Source: Melampsora larici-populina 98AG31 (taxonomy: Eukaryota > Basidiomycota > Pucciniomycetes > Pucciniales > Melampsoraceae). From it: 64,000 bases of DNA. The notes below the pieces were generated by a model that was not told the origin of the DNA, ran no database searches, and was given only the letters and a program-made list of their open reading frames with translations. The number at the start of each line of letters is the position of its first letter. The stretch's first letter is position 1. Positions 12,280 to 24,429 of the stretch are shown here, piece by piece. The stretch is taken from contig NW_006768773.1 in the NCBI RefSeq assembly GCF_000204055.1, positions 837,879 through 901,878 of the forward strand, given 5' to 3'. The position numbers and the translations under genes were made by a program.

Positions 12280-12420
12280 ATTGATTTGAGTGTTGGATTT
12301 GATTTGAGTGTTGAGTTTGATTTGAGTATTTGGTTTGGTTTGAAGTGTTGGTTGGGTTTGAGTGATGGGTTGGTTTTGAAGTGATGGGTTGGTTTTAAAG
12401 TGTTGAGATTGTAGTTTGAT
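12280..12420. repeat. Short degenerate tandem repeat upstream of GRASP
   Basis: Repeated GATTTGAGTGTTGGATTTGATTT-like units (~15-17 bp, degenerate) lie directly 5' of the GRASP start, in its presumed promoter/leader. Confidence 0.6.
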
Positions 12421-12612
12421 GAAAGGGATGAGAATGAGAAGTTGATTATTTTATGATTTAACGTGTTGGTTGAGTTATGTAGTTGAGACCCTTTAAACCA
12501 ATTTCAAACTTCCTGATTTCTTGGCATCAAGTTCAAATTGAAATAAATCAATACAGTCTAATTTGACACCAATTTCTGACATAATCATAGTCACCACTCA
12601 TAAAATGACGAT

Positions 12613-13324
12613 TCGATCGATCATGTGAAAAACTTAAAATGTAAACAAAGCCACCATTAACAAACCAAGCGATCAACTTAAACACCTGGCTTTATTAGTC
12701 AGAAATCGAAATGCAAATGACGATCACACATGATTTCAATATTCATCCATCCATCCATCGAAACTCTTGATCATCTTCTATCCAAGGATCAACCCAGCGC
12801 GTACGAAAAATCACATGAAGCCACTCAGAGACTCATCATCTATTAATATTTTCAAGGAACCACAATCACAATCGTAAATCCATCTTTCAGTTCTTCAAAT
12901 CAGTTGATCAGTTGAATATCTCCTTACACGTTCAAGATTCACTCTTGAAGCTCCATATGAATCTACAGATCATAACACCAACCCATCTTCTTCACAAACC
13001 AAAGGTACTTTTGATCCAAAATGACCTAAATGATTTGAAAAAACTATCCTCACCTGAAAGATATACTGATTCCTTAGACAAATTTCATTCCAGAAGATTT
13101 TTTTCAACTTCAACCATGAAAAGACTTGAAAGTTCAAGATGTATGATTCCAAAATTAAGCAAATTGTGAATTCAAAGACTACATCATGTCATTGTTAATG
13201 AATTATTTGAACTGCCAATCCAAACAAGGTATTGAATATCAACTGAAGATCAGAAGTTAAACACACCTGTAAAAGCTCAATCCTTGAAAGATTCACATTG
13301 TTTGTATAAGATGAACTTCACCAT
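12613..13324 (-). repeat. Right arm of gene-flanking inverted repeat
   Basis: 712 bp, the reverse-complement partner of 8548-9840 without the two MITEs. It contains an 85-codon open frame (12912-13169) with partial counterparts in the other arm but no recognised domain. Confidence 0.8.
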
Positions 13325-13503
13325 ATGAATTGTTGGGGTTGTGTAATTTTTGTTATTTTACCTTCTTTTGGTAAAATGAAATCATCCTGTTTTGCTCCTA
13401 ATCCAAATTACCACTTTTTCTTCTTGTTACCTTATTTCATTTAGATTTCCAATCAAGAAGGATTTTTTGAGGGGATTGATAGATGGCATTAGCAATCCAA
13501 ACT

Positions 13504-13786
13504 TGTAGGCACTGGCTAAAACAGCGCCTGCATGTGTAGGCACTGGTTTTTGGCACCTATATTACCAAAAATAGATGTAGGCACCAAGAAAATAAGGCCT
13601 ACATTTTATCTGCACAATGTATACACCATAACTCCAGGGCAATCATCCATCTTTGGCCAATGTGCAAAGTAGGTGTCTGATTTATGGTGCCTGCAGCCTC
13701 AAATATACCTGTTTGAGCAACTGGGCTCCTATCCCAGCGCCTCTGTGAAGCTTTGCATATGTAGGCACCATAATGGAGCGCCTACA
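13504..13786. mobile_element. 283-bp foldback MITE with TGTAGGC ends
   Basis: Begins TGTAGGCACTGG and ends AGCGCCTACA, flanked by ACT on both sides (13501-13503, 13787-13789). The interior repeats GTAGGCACC/GGCGCCTAC motifs in both orientations. A 3-bp target duplication is suggested; the superfamily is undetermined. Confidence 0.6.
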
Positions 13787-14449
13787 ACTTGATTTTGGTC
13801 ATTTAAGACCTTTCATAACACATTTTCACCTAGTACACACATTCCCAAGACCATTTGATCTGTAAAAGTGAGTTGCAAGACTGCTTTAGAAACATTGGGT
13901 AAGCAACACTGGTGCATGCTGTTATGCAGCAGCACATTGTGGTTTTTACACTCCACAGTGCTGCTGTGCAGCGCAGCACTGGGGCTGTAAAGCCCTGCAT
14001 AGCTTCCTAGACCCTGGATTTTTTTTTCAAGAGCTACACAGCAGCTCCTGTAGCACCACAGACCACATCTGTTGCGGGTGTTGTGTGGCCATGTAGTCCA
14101 ACAAGGTAGTAGAGACTAGATGGGAAAATGTAGGCTCTCAAACCAGACTAAATATTGCCAAACCTTCCCTCCTCATCCCAATCCAACCACCAAATCAACA
14201 AATCTGGACTCAATGTCAATGTTTGTGGGTACACACAACCCATCCTATACTCAATTGTGGAACTTCAAAAATGGTATAAGTCCCCTTTTGTTCTACTCTG
14301 TTTACTTTTTTTATTGATCTTTATTTGTTGTTGTCACCAATTCTAACTTTTAACAAATATAATTTCTCTCTCCATCTACTCCATACCCATTCTCCCATAA
14401 TCTTGTCTTGATTTCTATACTAGCAGTACCCACTCTTAGATCAGTCAAA
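13787..14449. other. Degraded repeat DNA before hAT pseudogene
   Basis: The stretch 13895-14060 is rich in short inverted CAGCAGCAC/GTGCTGCTG strings. These resemble, in reverse complement, sequence at 19265-19315, so this could be one terminal region of the hAT element. No gene seen. Confidence 0.4.
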
Positions 14450-17400
14450 ATGTCTTCTGTCGCCTCCAAATGACCATCCCGCTCTTGCAGGCAGCCTGCA
14501 TGACAAGGCATTATTGCGCTCTCTCCTGACAGTTGTCTTGGTGTCTCTGTTGATAGTATAATTCTAGCTCATGGCCAGTCCCCAAATCAGCACAAGAAGA
14601 AGAAGACTTACCAAGTTGAAGGATCTGGCAACAAGCAAGTAGCCAGTTCAAGTCATCATTTCAAGCAGAAGCAAAGGGATCCCAATCCCACAGTGATACC
14701 CAATTCTGAATCTGACCCGGCATTCCCTCTGGTGGATATTAGAAAGAAGAAAAGTAAGAACAAGTCTAAAAGACAAACATGTGACTCATTGGCCACTTCA
14801 AATACAAAGAAATCAGTTTATACTCTTTATCTTTTGCACATTGTTTATTTTTAATCAATCATGTCTCCTCCAGAATGTGTCAGACAATGTGACACAAGAA
14901 ATGTTACGGCATATTCAGAAGACAAGAATGCACAGAAGCTAGTGAGTTGACTCAACTCAAGAGTTACTTTGGGGTACTCCTTTCTACAAGAAGGGTGATG
15001 TAAGTCTATTTCAATCAAAGTCTATCTTGAAATGTAATTACTGATTCCCCTCAACTTGATCTTTTGTATATCTTTCATTTTTTCACTTGTATTTTTCTAT
15101 TTCTTTGGTGTAGGATCCATCCTGTGCACCACTATCTTACCCATGCCGTTTCTGTCCACAAAACAGAGACAAATTGGTAAGGGTAAGTCTCAGATCTTAC
15201 CAGTAACCTTAGGGTTCACCAAGATGGAAACACCACCGCTGGTTAATCCACTGTGGGCTGTCCCCGACGTATCAAAGCTCAAGAACAGGAACCTGAGCTT
15301 TGCGTCACAAAATCAGTTTCTGAAACTCAAAATGCCCTTGCCACAAACGGTCCAATGAACACTTTTGTTGTTGTAACCCCAAATGTGTCTTTCTCTAACC
15401 TTCTTCCCAACCAAATGGCCTGTACTTGGCTGATCTGCCAAGATCATCCATGGAGCCAAATTGAGGGTCCCCTTTGTTGCAAGGACGCTTATCTGTACAG
15501 GCGTTGTTGGGCTGCAGACAAGGCTAAGAAAATCAACCTCTCTCTCAAGCAAAGCGTCTTTTCAGTACTCAAAGTTTATCTCAAATTTATTTATTGTAAA
15601 TTTTTCTTTCTTGCATTATATCTTTTCCATATTACTAATGAAAGTGTATTCAGTCGCTCAAATCAAGATTCAATCTTGTGCATGATGGCTAGACCAGCAA
15701 GGGCAATCAACATGCCTTTATTGGCGCCTCAGTAACATTTGTGGAGGACCAATGGAATCATCATGTTTGTCATCTGACACTTCAAGTATTCAAGTGCCAC
15801 CATCATGGACAATGGCTTGCCACGCCAATGGTAAACCTTTTGGTCAAACATGACCTCTTCAGAAAGATAAGTATATACAATATTACATTTTATCTTGGAC
15901 ATTGAATGTACTAATTTTTTTAACCACATGCTTTGCCAGAAAACCAATCTGGTTCCAAAAATAACACTATGGCCCGGGAGATGCACAGGCCATTTTCAGA
16001 ACAGGAAGACATCAGCTCATACAACTGGAACCCTGACTCAAAGCGTATCTTTTGTTTCTGCCATAAACTTGCAATCATTTTCAATGCAGGTTTGGCAGCT
16101 CTTGTTGTGAAAGCACCACCTCCTCTCAAAGTGAAAGAAACTGACAGAGGGCATTTTCCTCTTATCAAAAGCATTGCCAATGAAGGAGAGCCAGCTGAGG
16201 TAGACCATGCCATGAACCAACAATAGTTCCTCCAAGTGGAGCTTGATCAAAAGAAGGTGAATTGGAAGATGAACATGAACCAATTGAACACAACCTGCAG
16301 GATTTGGACAACCCTCTCAACCCATAACCTGTTCATGAGCTTGATGACAAGGGGGAATGGGATGTGTCTGAGTCTGAGGAAAAACATCGCCCAGAGACCA
16401 CTATTGAGGAAAATTAAAGCCAACCAACCCACTGTCAAGAGGCCAACAATGTGGACTATGTATTGAAAAAGGTATGTAATTTACTTTCTCATATACATAG
16501 TTCTTCTTCAATATACCCTGACTAATTACTTTGATCTTACAATGCAGGTGGACTTTATAACCCATAGGTTCACTCAATCAGCAGCTTGGCAAAAGGTGTT
16601 TAATCAAATAAGTGAACAGAAAGGATTCAAGGGATCAATTATTGCCCGCTGTGGTATTTGTTGGAATATCAAATATCAATTCTGCCATAAATCATGGCTG
16701 GGAAGAGAGGCATCTGATTGATTGTGTTTAGGTCAGCAAACAAGCTCACTTTGATTGTTCTTTGTTTTTCAGGTAATCAATCAAATATACCAAAATGATC
16801 TAAACTTAGTTCATTCTAAGAATTGAACCCCATGTGAAAACAAGAAGCCTTACAGGTATTTTCACAAGCTATAAATGACAACAACTGAATGGGCTCAGGC
16901 GTGTCAAATCAACAAAGAACTTGAGGTAAGATATTTGTCTTTATTATGTCTTTCTATCCTATTCATTATGATTATTCATTAATGTTTGATTCCTGTTTTA
17001 TGATTGTTTGAAGCCATTTCTGAAGACAACACTAATTAGGAGGGTGATGGGCCAACAGGCTGTATGGTGATCCTGAAATATGCAGAGCTCTGTAACATCC
17101 TTGAAAAGAAGATCAATCCCCTCAATACCAGCAACATAATCTACCTGATGATTGCCAAGATGAAGGAAAATACTAGCAAGTATCTTAACAAGGGGCTTGG
17201 ATGTGAGACACTTGTGATTGCAACAATCCTCCATCTGGTCTTTTGGTTGAAGTTTTTTGCAAAATGATTTGGTGAAAGTTTAGCAGTCTTTGTGCCCGCC
17301 AAAACCAATTTTTGGCATCTTTACCGGGAGTACAAAATTTCCTCACCTGCAAGCCAATCAAGACTGAGGTCTTATGTTAGTAGTGAGTTTTGTTCAAGTT

Positions 17401-18720
17401 GTAGTGTTGGTATTGATTTCTGTTTTCTCATCTAAGATGACAACCAGTACTGTGTGTTACTGTGATGTAGATCAATCCCAGCCAACTATGCAGACCATCT
17501 TTCTCAAATTGTCTTTTGTAGTTGGTGTTTAGATATATACTCTTTGTGTCTCTGTCCCCTTTTCTTACTCTCCTTCCCTATCTTTTGGAAAGAGAGTAAG
17601 TGTTCTGTTATCTTCCAATTAACTTGTTCTTTTGTTAATACTTTCCTATTATTAGATTCCCTTAGATTACTTGTGTCTTGAGCTTTATAAAGCTTACAAC
17701 TTCATCTCACATTTCATTTACTTTTTACCTCCGTAAAAATTTGGTACATTAACTTTTGAAAATTTCTCTTGCTTTGTTTTGTTTATTTGTTTATCTTTTC
17801 TATCTTGTTTGTGCTCAGGTTAGTCTTGGGTCTGCATACCTGTAAGATTGGAGAAGGGTGCTTATTTTCTGCACCAATGTGATAGGTTAGTTAGTAATAG
17901 AACATCTTTTGGAAAGATAATTCCCTTAGATCACTTATCACTTGTGTCTTGAGCTTTATAAAGCTTACAACTTCATCTCACATTTTATTTACTTTTTACC
18001 TCCGTAAAACTTAGGTTAGTCTCAGGTCTGCATACCTGTAAGATTGGAGAAGGGCGCTTATATTCTGCACCAACGTGATAGGTTAGTCTCAGGTCTGCAT
18101 ACCTGTAATATTGGAGAAGGGTGCTCATGTTCTGTACCAATGTGAGAGGTTCCATCCATGATCTGAGCCATTTACACCAACCTTATCCCAAACCAAAACA
18201 ACAAGATGTTCAAGAGGTCCCTCAACATCTTCCCCCAAGGCCAATATCTTTGGCAGCGACTCAGAACAAGAGCCTGAAGTGTACAAGGAAGATGACTTAC
18301 CATTGCAAACCATCTGTGTGGAATGGACAAAATGAAGACAGACAAATATGATGTTCAAGATCCACATTCTAGTCTTCAATGGTGGAAGGTAAGTGTTCTT
18401 TAAATACCTTGATGCTTTTGACAATTATATGTGATACTGATTTTGATTTGATTATAGGTACATGAGAAGACTTATTGCACATTCACGCTTATGGCTAGCA
18501 ATAACCTGGCAACCACAGGATCCTCATGTGGGGAAGAAAGGATCTTCTTCTGCGCATCCAACATTTGCGCAAGTGGTTGAGGAAGCATCATTGCCCGGAC
18601 TATCAAAAATCTGGTATTGAGCCGGCTTTGGTTGAGAAAAGAAGTCAAGCTAGGTCATGCTTTTGAAGACCTTGCGAAGGTTTTCAAATCCATGGGCCTA
18701 CAGGTGACTTGATTTGATAG
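14450..18720 (+). pseudogene. Decayed hAT-family transposase
   Basis: Fragments of one hAT transposase occur in order in shifting frames with stops. They are: an N-terminal zinc-finger-like region (15110-15310, PLSYPCRFCPQNRDKLV then TVGCPRRIKAQ); WSQIEGPLCCKDAYLYRRCW with ADKAKKINLSLKQSVF (~15450-15560); the transposase core NNTMAREMHRPF, YNWNPDSKRI and CFCHKLAIIFNAGLAAL (~15960-16110); DFITHRFTQSAAWQKVF (~16550); LGCETLVIATILH with LKFFAK (~17200-17265); and the C-terminal hAT dimerisation region (LQWWKVHEKTY, TFTLMASNNLATTGSSC, GSIIARTIKNLVL, ~18360-18700). Some gaps may be old introns. A ~500-bp minisatellite-like block (17668-18150) splits the C-terminus. It cannot encode an intact protein. 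Confidence 0.85.
17668..18150. repeat. Minisatellite-like tandem duplications inside hAT pseudogene
   Basis: Two repeat types alternate. A ~68-bp unit (CTTGTGTCTTGAGCTTTATA...) occurs at 17668-17735 and 17940-18007. A ~65-75-bp unit (GGTCTGCATACCTGTAA...GGAGAAGGG...) occurs at ~17818-17892, 18014-18084 and 18085-18150. Confidence 0.8.
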
Positions 18721-18994
18721 CTCATCTTTCTATCTGTTCCTTCATTATATTTTTCTTTCTGTTTCTTTCTTTGTTTCTTTTTGTTCTAAATTTCATTACT
18801 CTTGTGTATGTAAATTTTTGACCCTTTCATTTTAGTTTTGGTTTCATTACATTTGTTTGTCAATGTTTTCATTTCAAAACCGTCATCAACTTACATACTA
18901 TTTCATCAATGAGTACAATTGAATGTTTTTTGGTGTGAAGCTTATCTGTTGCACCTGTTGCGCAGCCCTTGTAAAGCAACACTGTCCTTCACCA

Positions 18995-19190
18995 CCAACA
19001 TAGATGCCTTGGATTGGGAGATCCCAGGTATTGTCGGATGCAAATCCTCGGACAGATCTTATCTGAGGTTTCTGTCCGAGGTATCATTATGTGCCAAAGA
19101 TTACCTCGGATTAAAACCTCGCAAAGCTCCTGTCTGAGGTTTCAGATCCGAGAATGCCTCAGATTTCCCAATCCAAGGTCAATATGTTGG
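18995..19190. mobile_element. 196-bp palindromic MITE
   Basis: The left end CCAACATAGATGCCTTGGAT pairs with the right end ATCCAAGGTCAATATGTTGG. The interior has further inverted CCTCGGA/TCCGAGG strings. It lies at the end of the hAT remnant; no clear target duplication was identified. Confidence 0.7.
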
Positions 19191-19665
19191 CAGTGCTTGT
19201 CAGTGCAGCAGTTTTTTCTTTGAAGTGCTGCACTACAAGGTTTTGAAATTTTATGTTTTTTTTGAACCACAACACTCTGCAGAATGAGGCTGTTGCAAGG
19301 TGTTGCATAGCCTTCCCGGTGTTGTTTGTATGGTAGGAAGTTATGGTGGGTTGAAAAACTCCCCAGCCAACACTTTCTTGCTCACACACCAAATTTTGTT
19401 GTTAAACCAAAAGTCCCTCTTTGCTTGCCAAGAGGGACTTTGTTAGGTTAGTTGTGGTGTACACCACAAGGACACTTGGATGCTTTCAGAAGGTCCTCTT
19501 TTTTGCAGAGGGTGAGACATTGTGACACGGTCTCCTGCAAGGCGTCCATCAATTATTTCCCTCAGACACTGTCACGGAGCATTCCAAGATGTGCGTGGAC
19601 TGAGGACACTGCCATGGCATCCAAAGGATGAAGTGAGGATGTCCCACCTCAGGGTCATCTCAATA
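19191..19665. other. Degraded repeat DNA
   Basis: No gene recognised. The stretch 19265-19315 resembles 13895-13945 in reverse complement and may be the other terminal region of the hAT element. Confidence 0.35.
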
Positions 19666-19824
19666 GGGGCTCTCAAACCTGACCCGGTTTTCAAAAACCC
19701 AGTTGACCCAGTTGACTTTTGGCAGTAACTTTGTATATAAATTTGACATTTATTGACAGCTCCCAGCCAAAAAGTCAACTGGGTCAACTGGGTTTTTTGA
19801 AACCGGGTCAGGTTCAAGAGCCCC
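19666..19824. mobile_element. 159-bp palindromic MITE with TA target
   Basis: Termini GGGGCTCTCAAACCTGACCC and, inverted, GGGTCAGGTTCAAGAGCCCC are flanked by TA (19664-19665, 19825-19826). Nearly the whole element is a stem: CCCAGTTGACCCAGTTGACT recurs inverted around a ~40-bp loop. Tc1/mariner-type by its TA target (inferred). Confidence 0.85.
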
Positions 19825-20274
19825 TAATGATGTCCCAACTTGGGATGCCAGCCAATGTCTTGATGTAGGACGGTCAGGACATCCTCCTGTATAAAGGTGT
19901 CTTTGTGGTCTATGTGTTTCCTGTCTCATTATGAGCATAATTTGATATAAGCATATACAGTGGGACTTTCCATTTAGCCCAGAAGCTAGGGCTTTTAGCT
20001 TGTCTCCAAGCCTTTGGTAACTTCACTCATCATTGCATTTTCAGACCTTGACACCCAACTCATCTTCTTCCCACCCATCATCTAAACATCATTCAATCAC
20101 CCTTGCATCCAAAGCCTACTCTAAGTTCAACTCTTCCTTAATTGCTTGCAACACATCCACATCCTTCTATCATCCAGGATACAACATCACCAGGTTTATT
20201 GCTAACTATTGTATCAGGCAAGCTGAAGTCAGAACTCCTTTACCTTTGTTACCTTTGTTTCATTTCTGCCTTGA

Positions 20275-21729
20275 ATGAGGGCATCACCTGGGACCTCTAG
20301 TTACCTAACCCTACAACATTCCAGCTTTAACTCCAGTGCCAAACACTCGCTCAATATCCCCATGGCCCTCAACAAGTACTGTCACCCTTTGAACCTCAGC
20401 AGCAATGATAGACAGCCTACCAAACAGAATGGATTCAAGCCCACTATGGAAGACAGCGACTCAGACTACGACATCTCAATCCACAAAGGCCAAATCTCGG
20501 TAAACTCATCTCCCTACGACTTCGCGCTCCACAAGGTTGGTCTGAACTGTAAAGTTGACGTTACATCTACATACCAACATATCCCCATTACTTCTCAAGC
20601 CTCTTTCTCCATTTCTTTATGTTTCAATCCTCGTTGATGTTATCTTAACCCAAGATCTCTCTCATCTTGCAACTCTCATTTGTTCTAGTCCATGGCGCAA
20701 ACAGAAAAAACTCGGCGGTCAGCCAGAGCCCGGAAGCCTATGTCCTATCACATACCGCCATATAACGTAAGTTATTCTTCGATTGCGCGCATCCAGGCGC
20801 ATTCACTCGATAAGCTTCCTTTTTCAAAGTCAATCAGTAGAGCTCTTTCCTGTTGACTTTGAAGCTGGATTGGCTTCTGCGGATATGCAGCAATGTGCCG
20901 TACAGAAGTCTGTATATAGGTCGCTCATCCGCGATGAAACGCAGGGCGTCTTGTGCCTCTAGGTGTTATGCTCATGTTCTCTTTGTTTTCGAATGATTGG
21001 TCCATGAAGCCAGATGACGAAGTCGAAGCTAGCGATGACCACAGTCTCAGAGGTAAACCGATTTCAAAAAATCCTCCTCCAAAGCCAATTAACGAACCGC
21101 CAATCAAACGTCTCCGAATGCGTATATCGCGAGACCATCCTGTTCCCCCTCCTCCCCCGCTTCCAACGATCCCTTCGCGATACATGCAAGGTGATTGTAT
21201 TCCACCTTGGCTTATGAACACCACCATCGTGAAGTCTTCAAATTTGAGAATACCATCCTCTCAAAATTCGACTTCAAACCAACATCCTCACGACGGCCCT
21301 GGCTCTCATCAACTTTCTAGTCCGACTCGACCTACCAGCCCATCCAAAATGGTGTCCACTCAAAGGTCATCTCAATCCCACCCTGCCTTTGTTGGATCAT
21401 CCTCTACCACCTCGTCCGAGGAGCGAGAACGAGAGCGCGAAAGATATTGGGCTCGATACGATTACAATTACTCATCCCCTCATCTCCAGTCTCGATACTA
21501 CGGCTCAAGCCCTCCCTCTTCTGAGCGATGGGCCGACCTCGATACACAGAACCCGTCTGCCATACCGATGTCAACTCCCACCTCGTTTGTCCAGCCGTTG
21601 TTCGATGTTTTTGCGTCATCCGAGTCTAAGGCCTCTGACAGTGAAGCTTTGGCGCTGGCTTCGAGACTTGAGAAGTCTGTCTCATTTGGCTATGAAGTGG
21701 GTCTTCAAGTGTATGCCTCGCACCTCTGA
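20275..21729 (+). CDS. Unrecognised multi-exon gene
   Basis: I do not recognise the protein. Coding-looking blocks are: 20275 onward (MRASPGTSSYLTLQ), with an acidic stretch MEDSDSDYDISIHKGQ near 20447; 20691-20768 (SMAQTEKTRRSARARKPMSY then HIPPYN), which opens after a TTTGTTCTAG acceptor and closes at a GTAAGT donor; and a long final block ~20953-21729 that is Pro/Ser-rich (PVPPPPPLPTIPS) with a charged EERERERERYWARYDYNY segment and stop at 21727-21729. The basic R-S-A-R-A-R-K-P-x-S-Y motif loosely recalls basic tails of chromatin or centromere proteins, but this is not enough for a name. The start and the junctions around 20800-20950 are unsure. Confidence 0.45.
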
Positions 21730-22808
21730 GAAACTTGCGAAGCTGACAGGTTGGTTCTACAATCTGACTCTCTCTTTAATGGACCGATCTTAATTCTTCA
21801 ACTCCACTGACGCACTTCCACAGAATGTTTATCTTAATTAACCCGCCACCATTGCACTGTCATAACATTGGTTTAGGAAACTTTGTTTCTAAAGTTCCAT
21901 CTACGTCAACCAATTCTAGAATCATCCTCGCGGTAGGAAAAGGTCACAAGCTGGCAAGGTCCAATCCATATGTTCATCAGAACTTCATTTCTACACTTGT
22001 TTTGGAAACACCATCTACCCTCGCCGGATCCTTCCAGCATCGCACCGCAGACATAATCGTTTCACACTCTCTAGACTTCTGGTCGACCGACTACATTACG
22101 AGGTACGCTCGATATCCATTCAAGTATACTTTATCTCGGCCCATGGACATGTTATCGGCTATAAGATGTTACAAATCCTGTATCCTGAACCTCAGCCAGC
22201 CATTTATTTACATAGCACATACAATGTGGAAATTTAAACTCTAACCATCTATTTGGCCATATCGTCATCAGCATCAGGTGAGGCGGGAACAGTCACCATG
22301 CTAAATGTGTCCTTGACGTATGGGCAATTTTGCCCTTGCACGAATGGGTGAAAAATGACATTTTGAAGAATGTAAAGGCGATCTTCCACATGACTACAGA
22401 CAGTGGATACTCTGGATGGACGAGCAACGCAGAAAGAGGTTCATCTATGTGGTGTATATTCAGAGGATAGTGCATCCAAGTTTACTTGGGCTGTGAATGG
22501 TTGATATGGGCTTTGCATACATACCCCTACATACCCCGGGCCCAAGTTTTGAATTGTTCCAACATAATGCCACCTGCTAGAAATCAGTGATCACGTATGC
22601 AAGCCCAACAGTGCTTTTGTCAATCACTTGATCCAGAATTATCTTGATGACAATTGTGGAAAGTGCTTCTTGACAAACAGTTTTTGACATGCTCTCAGAG
22701 CTAAGGTACCCTTAGTCAAAACCTAGGCTTTGTAGTTTAAACGCTAAAATTCAAGTTTGACATATCACGGAGATCTGATGTCAGCATCAATCTCAACCAT
22801 CTCTCCCG
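21730..22808. other. Intergenic stretch with one unassigned open frame
   Basis: A 139-codon frame at 21825-22244 (plus; contains IILAVGKGHKLARSNPYVHQ) starts just after an acceptor-like CTTCCACAG. It could be a 3' exon of the preceding gene, but it matches no family I know. The rest shows nothing. Confidence 0.35.
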
Positions 22809-23522
22809 ATGTCCGAAGCCTCACCTGATGAGTTTACCAACCCTTTCAACTTATTGGGAGCTTCACCCGATTCCGACGCCATATCATCGTTTTTGGCCCA
22901 TCTAGTCTCTGCTGTTAACACAGACTCCACGCGGTTGGATGCAAGCAAATGTCTCCCGATAACAAAATCGTATCCTGATAAGACGGTCTACCATACATAT
23001 CCTACCTTGGGAATCGCTTTGGAATTTCGACCTTCAACCAAACCGCAATCTGATAATGTATTGCGATTAGTGGGAATTGAGATTGAAAACCACACAACGA
23101 ATGACGATGAGGTGGTCGCGGTAAACACCGACACACATAAACCGATTCAGAATAATAGAGGTCAAAGGTTCAAGACAATCTTCGCACCATACCGTGGCTA
23201 CCCCATCCTCGTCTGTTTCACCCCGAACTCATCCGACTCCGCATCGTCCGAGACCACATCTGATGGCGCACAGCTGAAGTTATACCCTCAAACAACAGGC
23301 AAAGAATTTCTTGAAAACTTGGGAGAGCCATCACGCAAAGGTGGGCAAGATGTACTCAAAATGGGTTCTGGAATTTGGCTCGAATGGACTTGGGATACAA
23401 CTGAAGGAAAGAAACTTGGTCTTTTCGTACAATGGCGTGGGGCTGCTAGTATCGGACCGGGAAAGTGGGAAAAGGGAAGAGATCGTAAATGGGGCACACT
23501 AAAGATATTTCTGGATAATTGA
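22809..23522 (+). CDS. Conserved fungal protein of unknown function, 237 aa
   Basis: Single-exon reading frame, ATG at 22809 to TGA at 23520-23522. N-terminus MSEASPDEFTNPFNLLG. It is predicted soluble, with no signal peptide or membrane segment. The C-terminal third has the motif FLENLGEPSRKGG, then SGIWLEWTWD, LGLFVQWRG and WEKGRDRKWGTLKIFL, a pattern I associate with an uncharacterised conserved basidiomycete family. No catalytic residues can be named. A very small TA-flanked MITE lies 47 bp after the stop, probably inside its 3' untranslated region. Confidence 0.75.
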   Translation: MSEASPDEFTNPFNLLGASPDSDAISSFLAHLVSAVNTDSTRLDASKCLPITKSYPDKTVYHTYPTLGIALEFRPSTKPQSDNVLRLVGIEIENHTTNDDEVVAVNTDTHKPIQNNRGQRFKTIFAPYRGYPILVCFTPNSSDSASSETTSDGAQLKLYPQTTGKEFLENLGEPSRKGGQDVLKMGSGIWLEWTWDTTEGKKLGLFVQWRGAASIGPGKWEKGRDRKWGTLKIFLDN

Positions 23523-23569
23523 TCGGGATTTTTCTGACAACCGTAAGGAGAACTTGCTCCATGTATATA

Positions 23570-23658
23570 CAGTCGTTTTCAAAAAGATTGCCGAAATTTG
23601 CCCGCAAAACTGGAGCAATTTGGCGGTGAATTTGTGGCAAGCTTTTTGCAAACGACTG
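23570..23658. mobile_element. 89-bp miniature inverted-repeat element (TA target)
   Basis: Ends CAGTCGTTTTCAAAAAG and CTTTTTGCAAACGACTG are inverted and flanked by TA (23568-23569, 23659-23660). The two ~35-bp arms leave almost no loop. The tips and TA target fit a Tc1/mariner MITE. Confidence 0.8.
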
Positions 23659-24429
23659 TAAATGTTTTTCCAGTGATGATTCCACTGCGAGGCATGTGTG
23701 AGTATGTCATTCAGTGTAGCATGCCTATGAATGTATGCGTTCGGAATGATTCCGTGATCCAGGCGACTGATAGGACTACAGTATCTAGCTTTCTTTGAGT
23801 TCATCGGAGAGGTCGATTACGAACAATCGAGAATGCACTTCTCTTTGAAGTAAGAGAGGGAACGAAATGAAAGATTGTCATCATACTAAGGTCAATTGAA
23901 TGACGTCAGAGCTTCCGCCTGAGGTGAAGTTTCCCTAGTTTTCACTCACCGCCTGGCCTGGTCATCATTCTTCTTCACCGTGGTGATGATCCTTAAGCAA
24001 ACCATCAACCTCTTGTCATTAAGCAGTGCACCTATCATACTTGATGCTTGATTTCAGCTTTCAGAAATTCATGACCAGCAATTTGATCACAAGAGGGTTC
24101 AAGACTAAAGGACCATCTACATCGGACTGGTACTGGCGTAACTCGATTCGCAGTCATTGTGCAGTCTATTGGAAATTGCAACCACCACAAAGCCCTGGAA
24201 GCGTTCAGTCAGAAAGCTGGTCTAACGTCTTCGAGTTAAAGACAATCAATATCTAGCAATCACAATCAAGCACCTTCATCCGCTCACATTCTCTCTCGCT
24301 TAGGATCAAGAAACATTTCAGAAAACACATATCCATTTCACCATCCGACCTTCAATTTGGCACCTTGACCACCCTTCATTCAGCTCTAATTGACCTCGAC
24401 GACGCATCGGTGTACTTCACATCGACATC
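23659..24429. other. Intergenic stretch, probable promoter of next gene
   Basis: No gene recognised. The last ~180 bp are CT-rich with short ACC/ATC runs, as expected of the leader of the gene starting at 24430. Confidence 0.4.
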
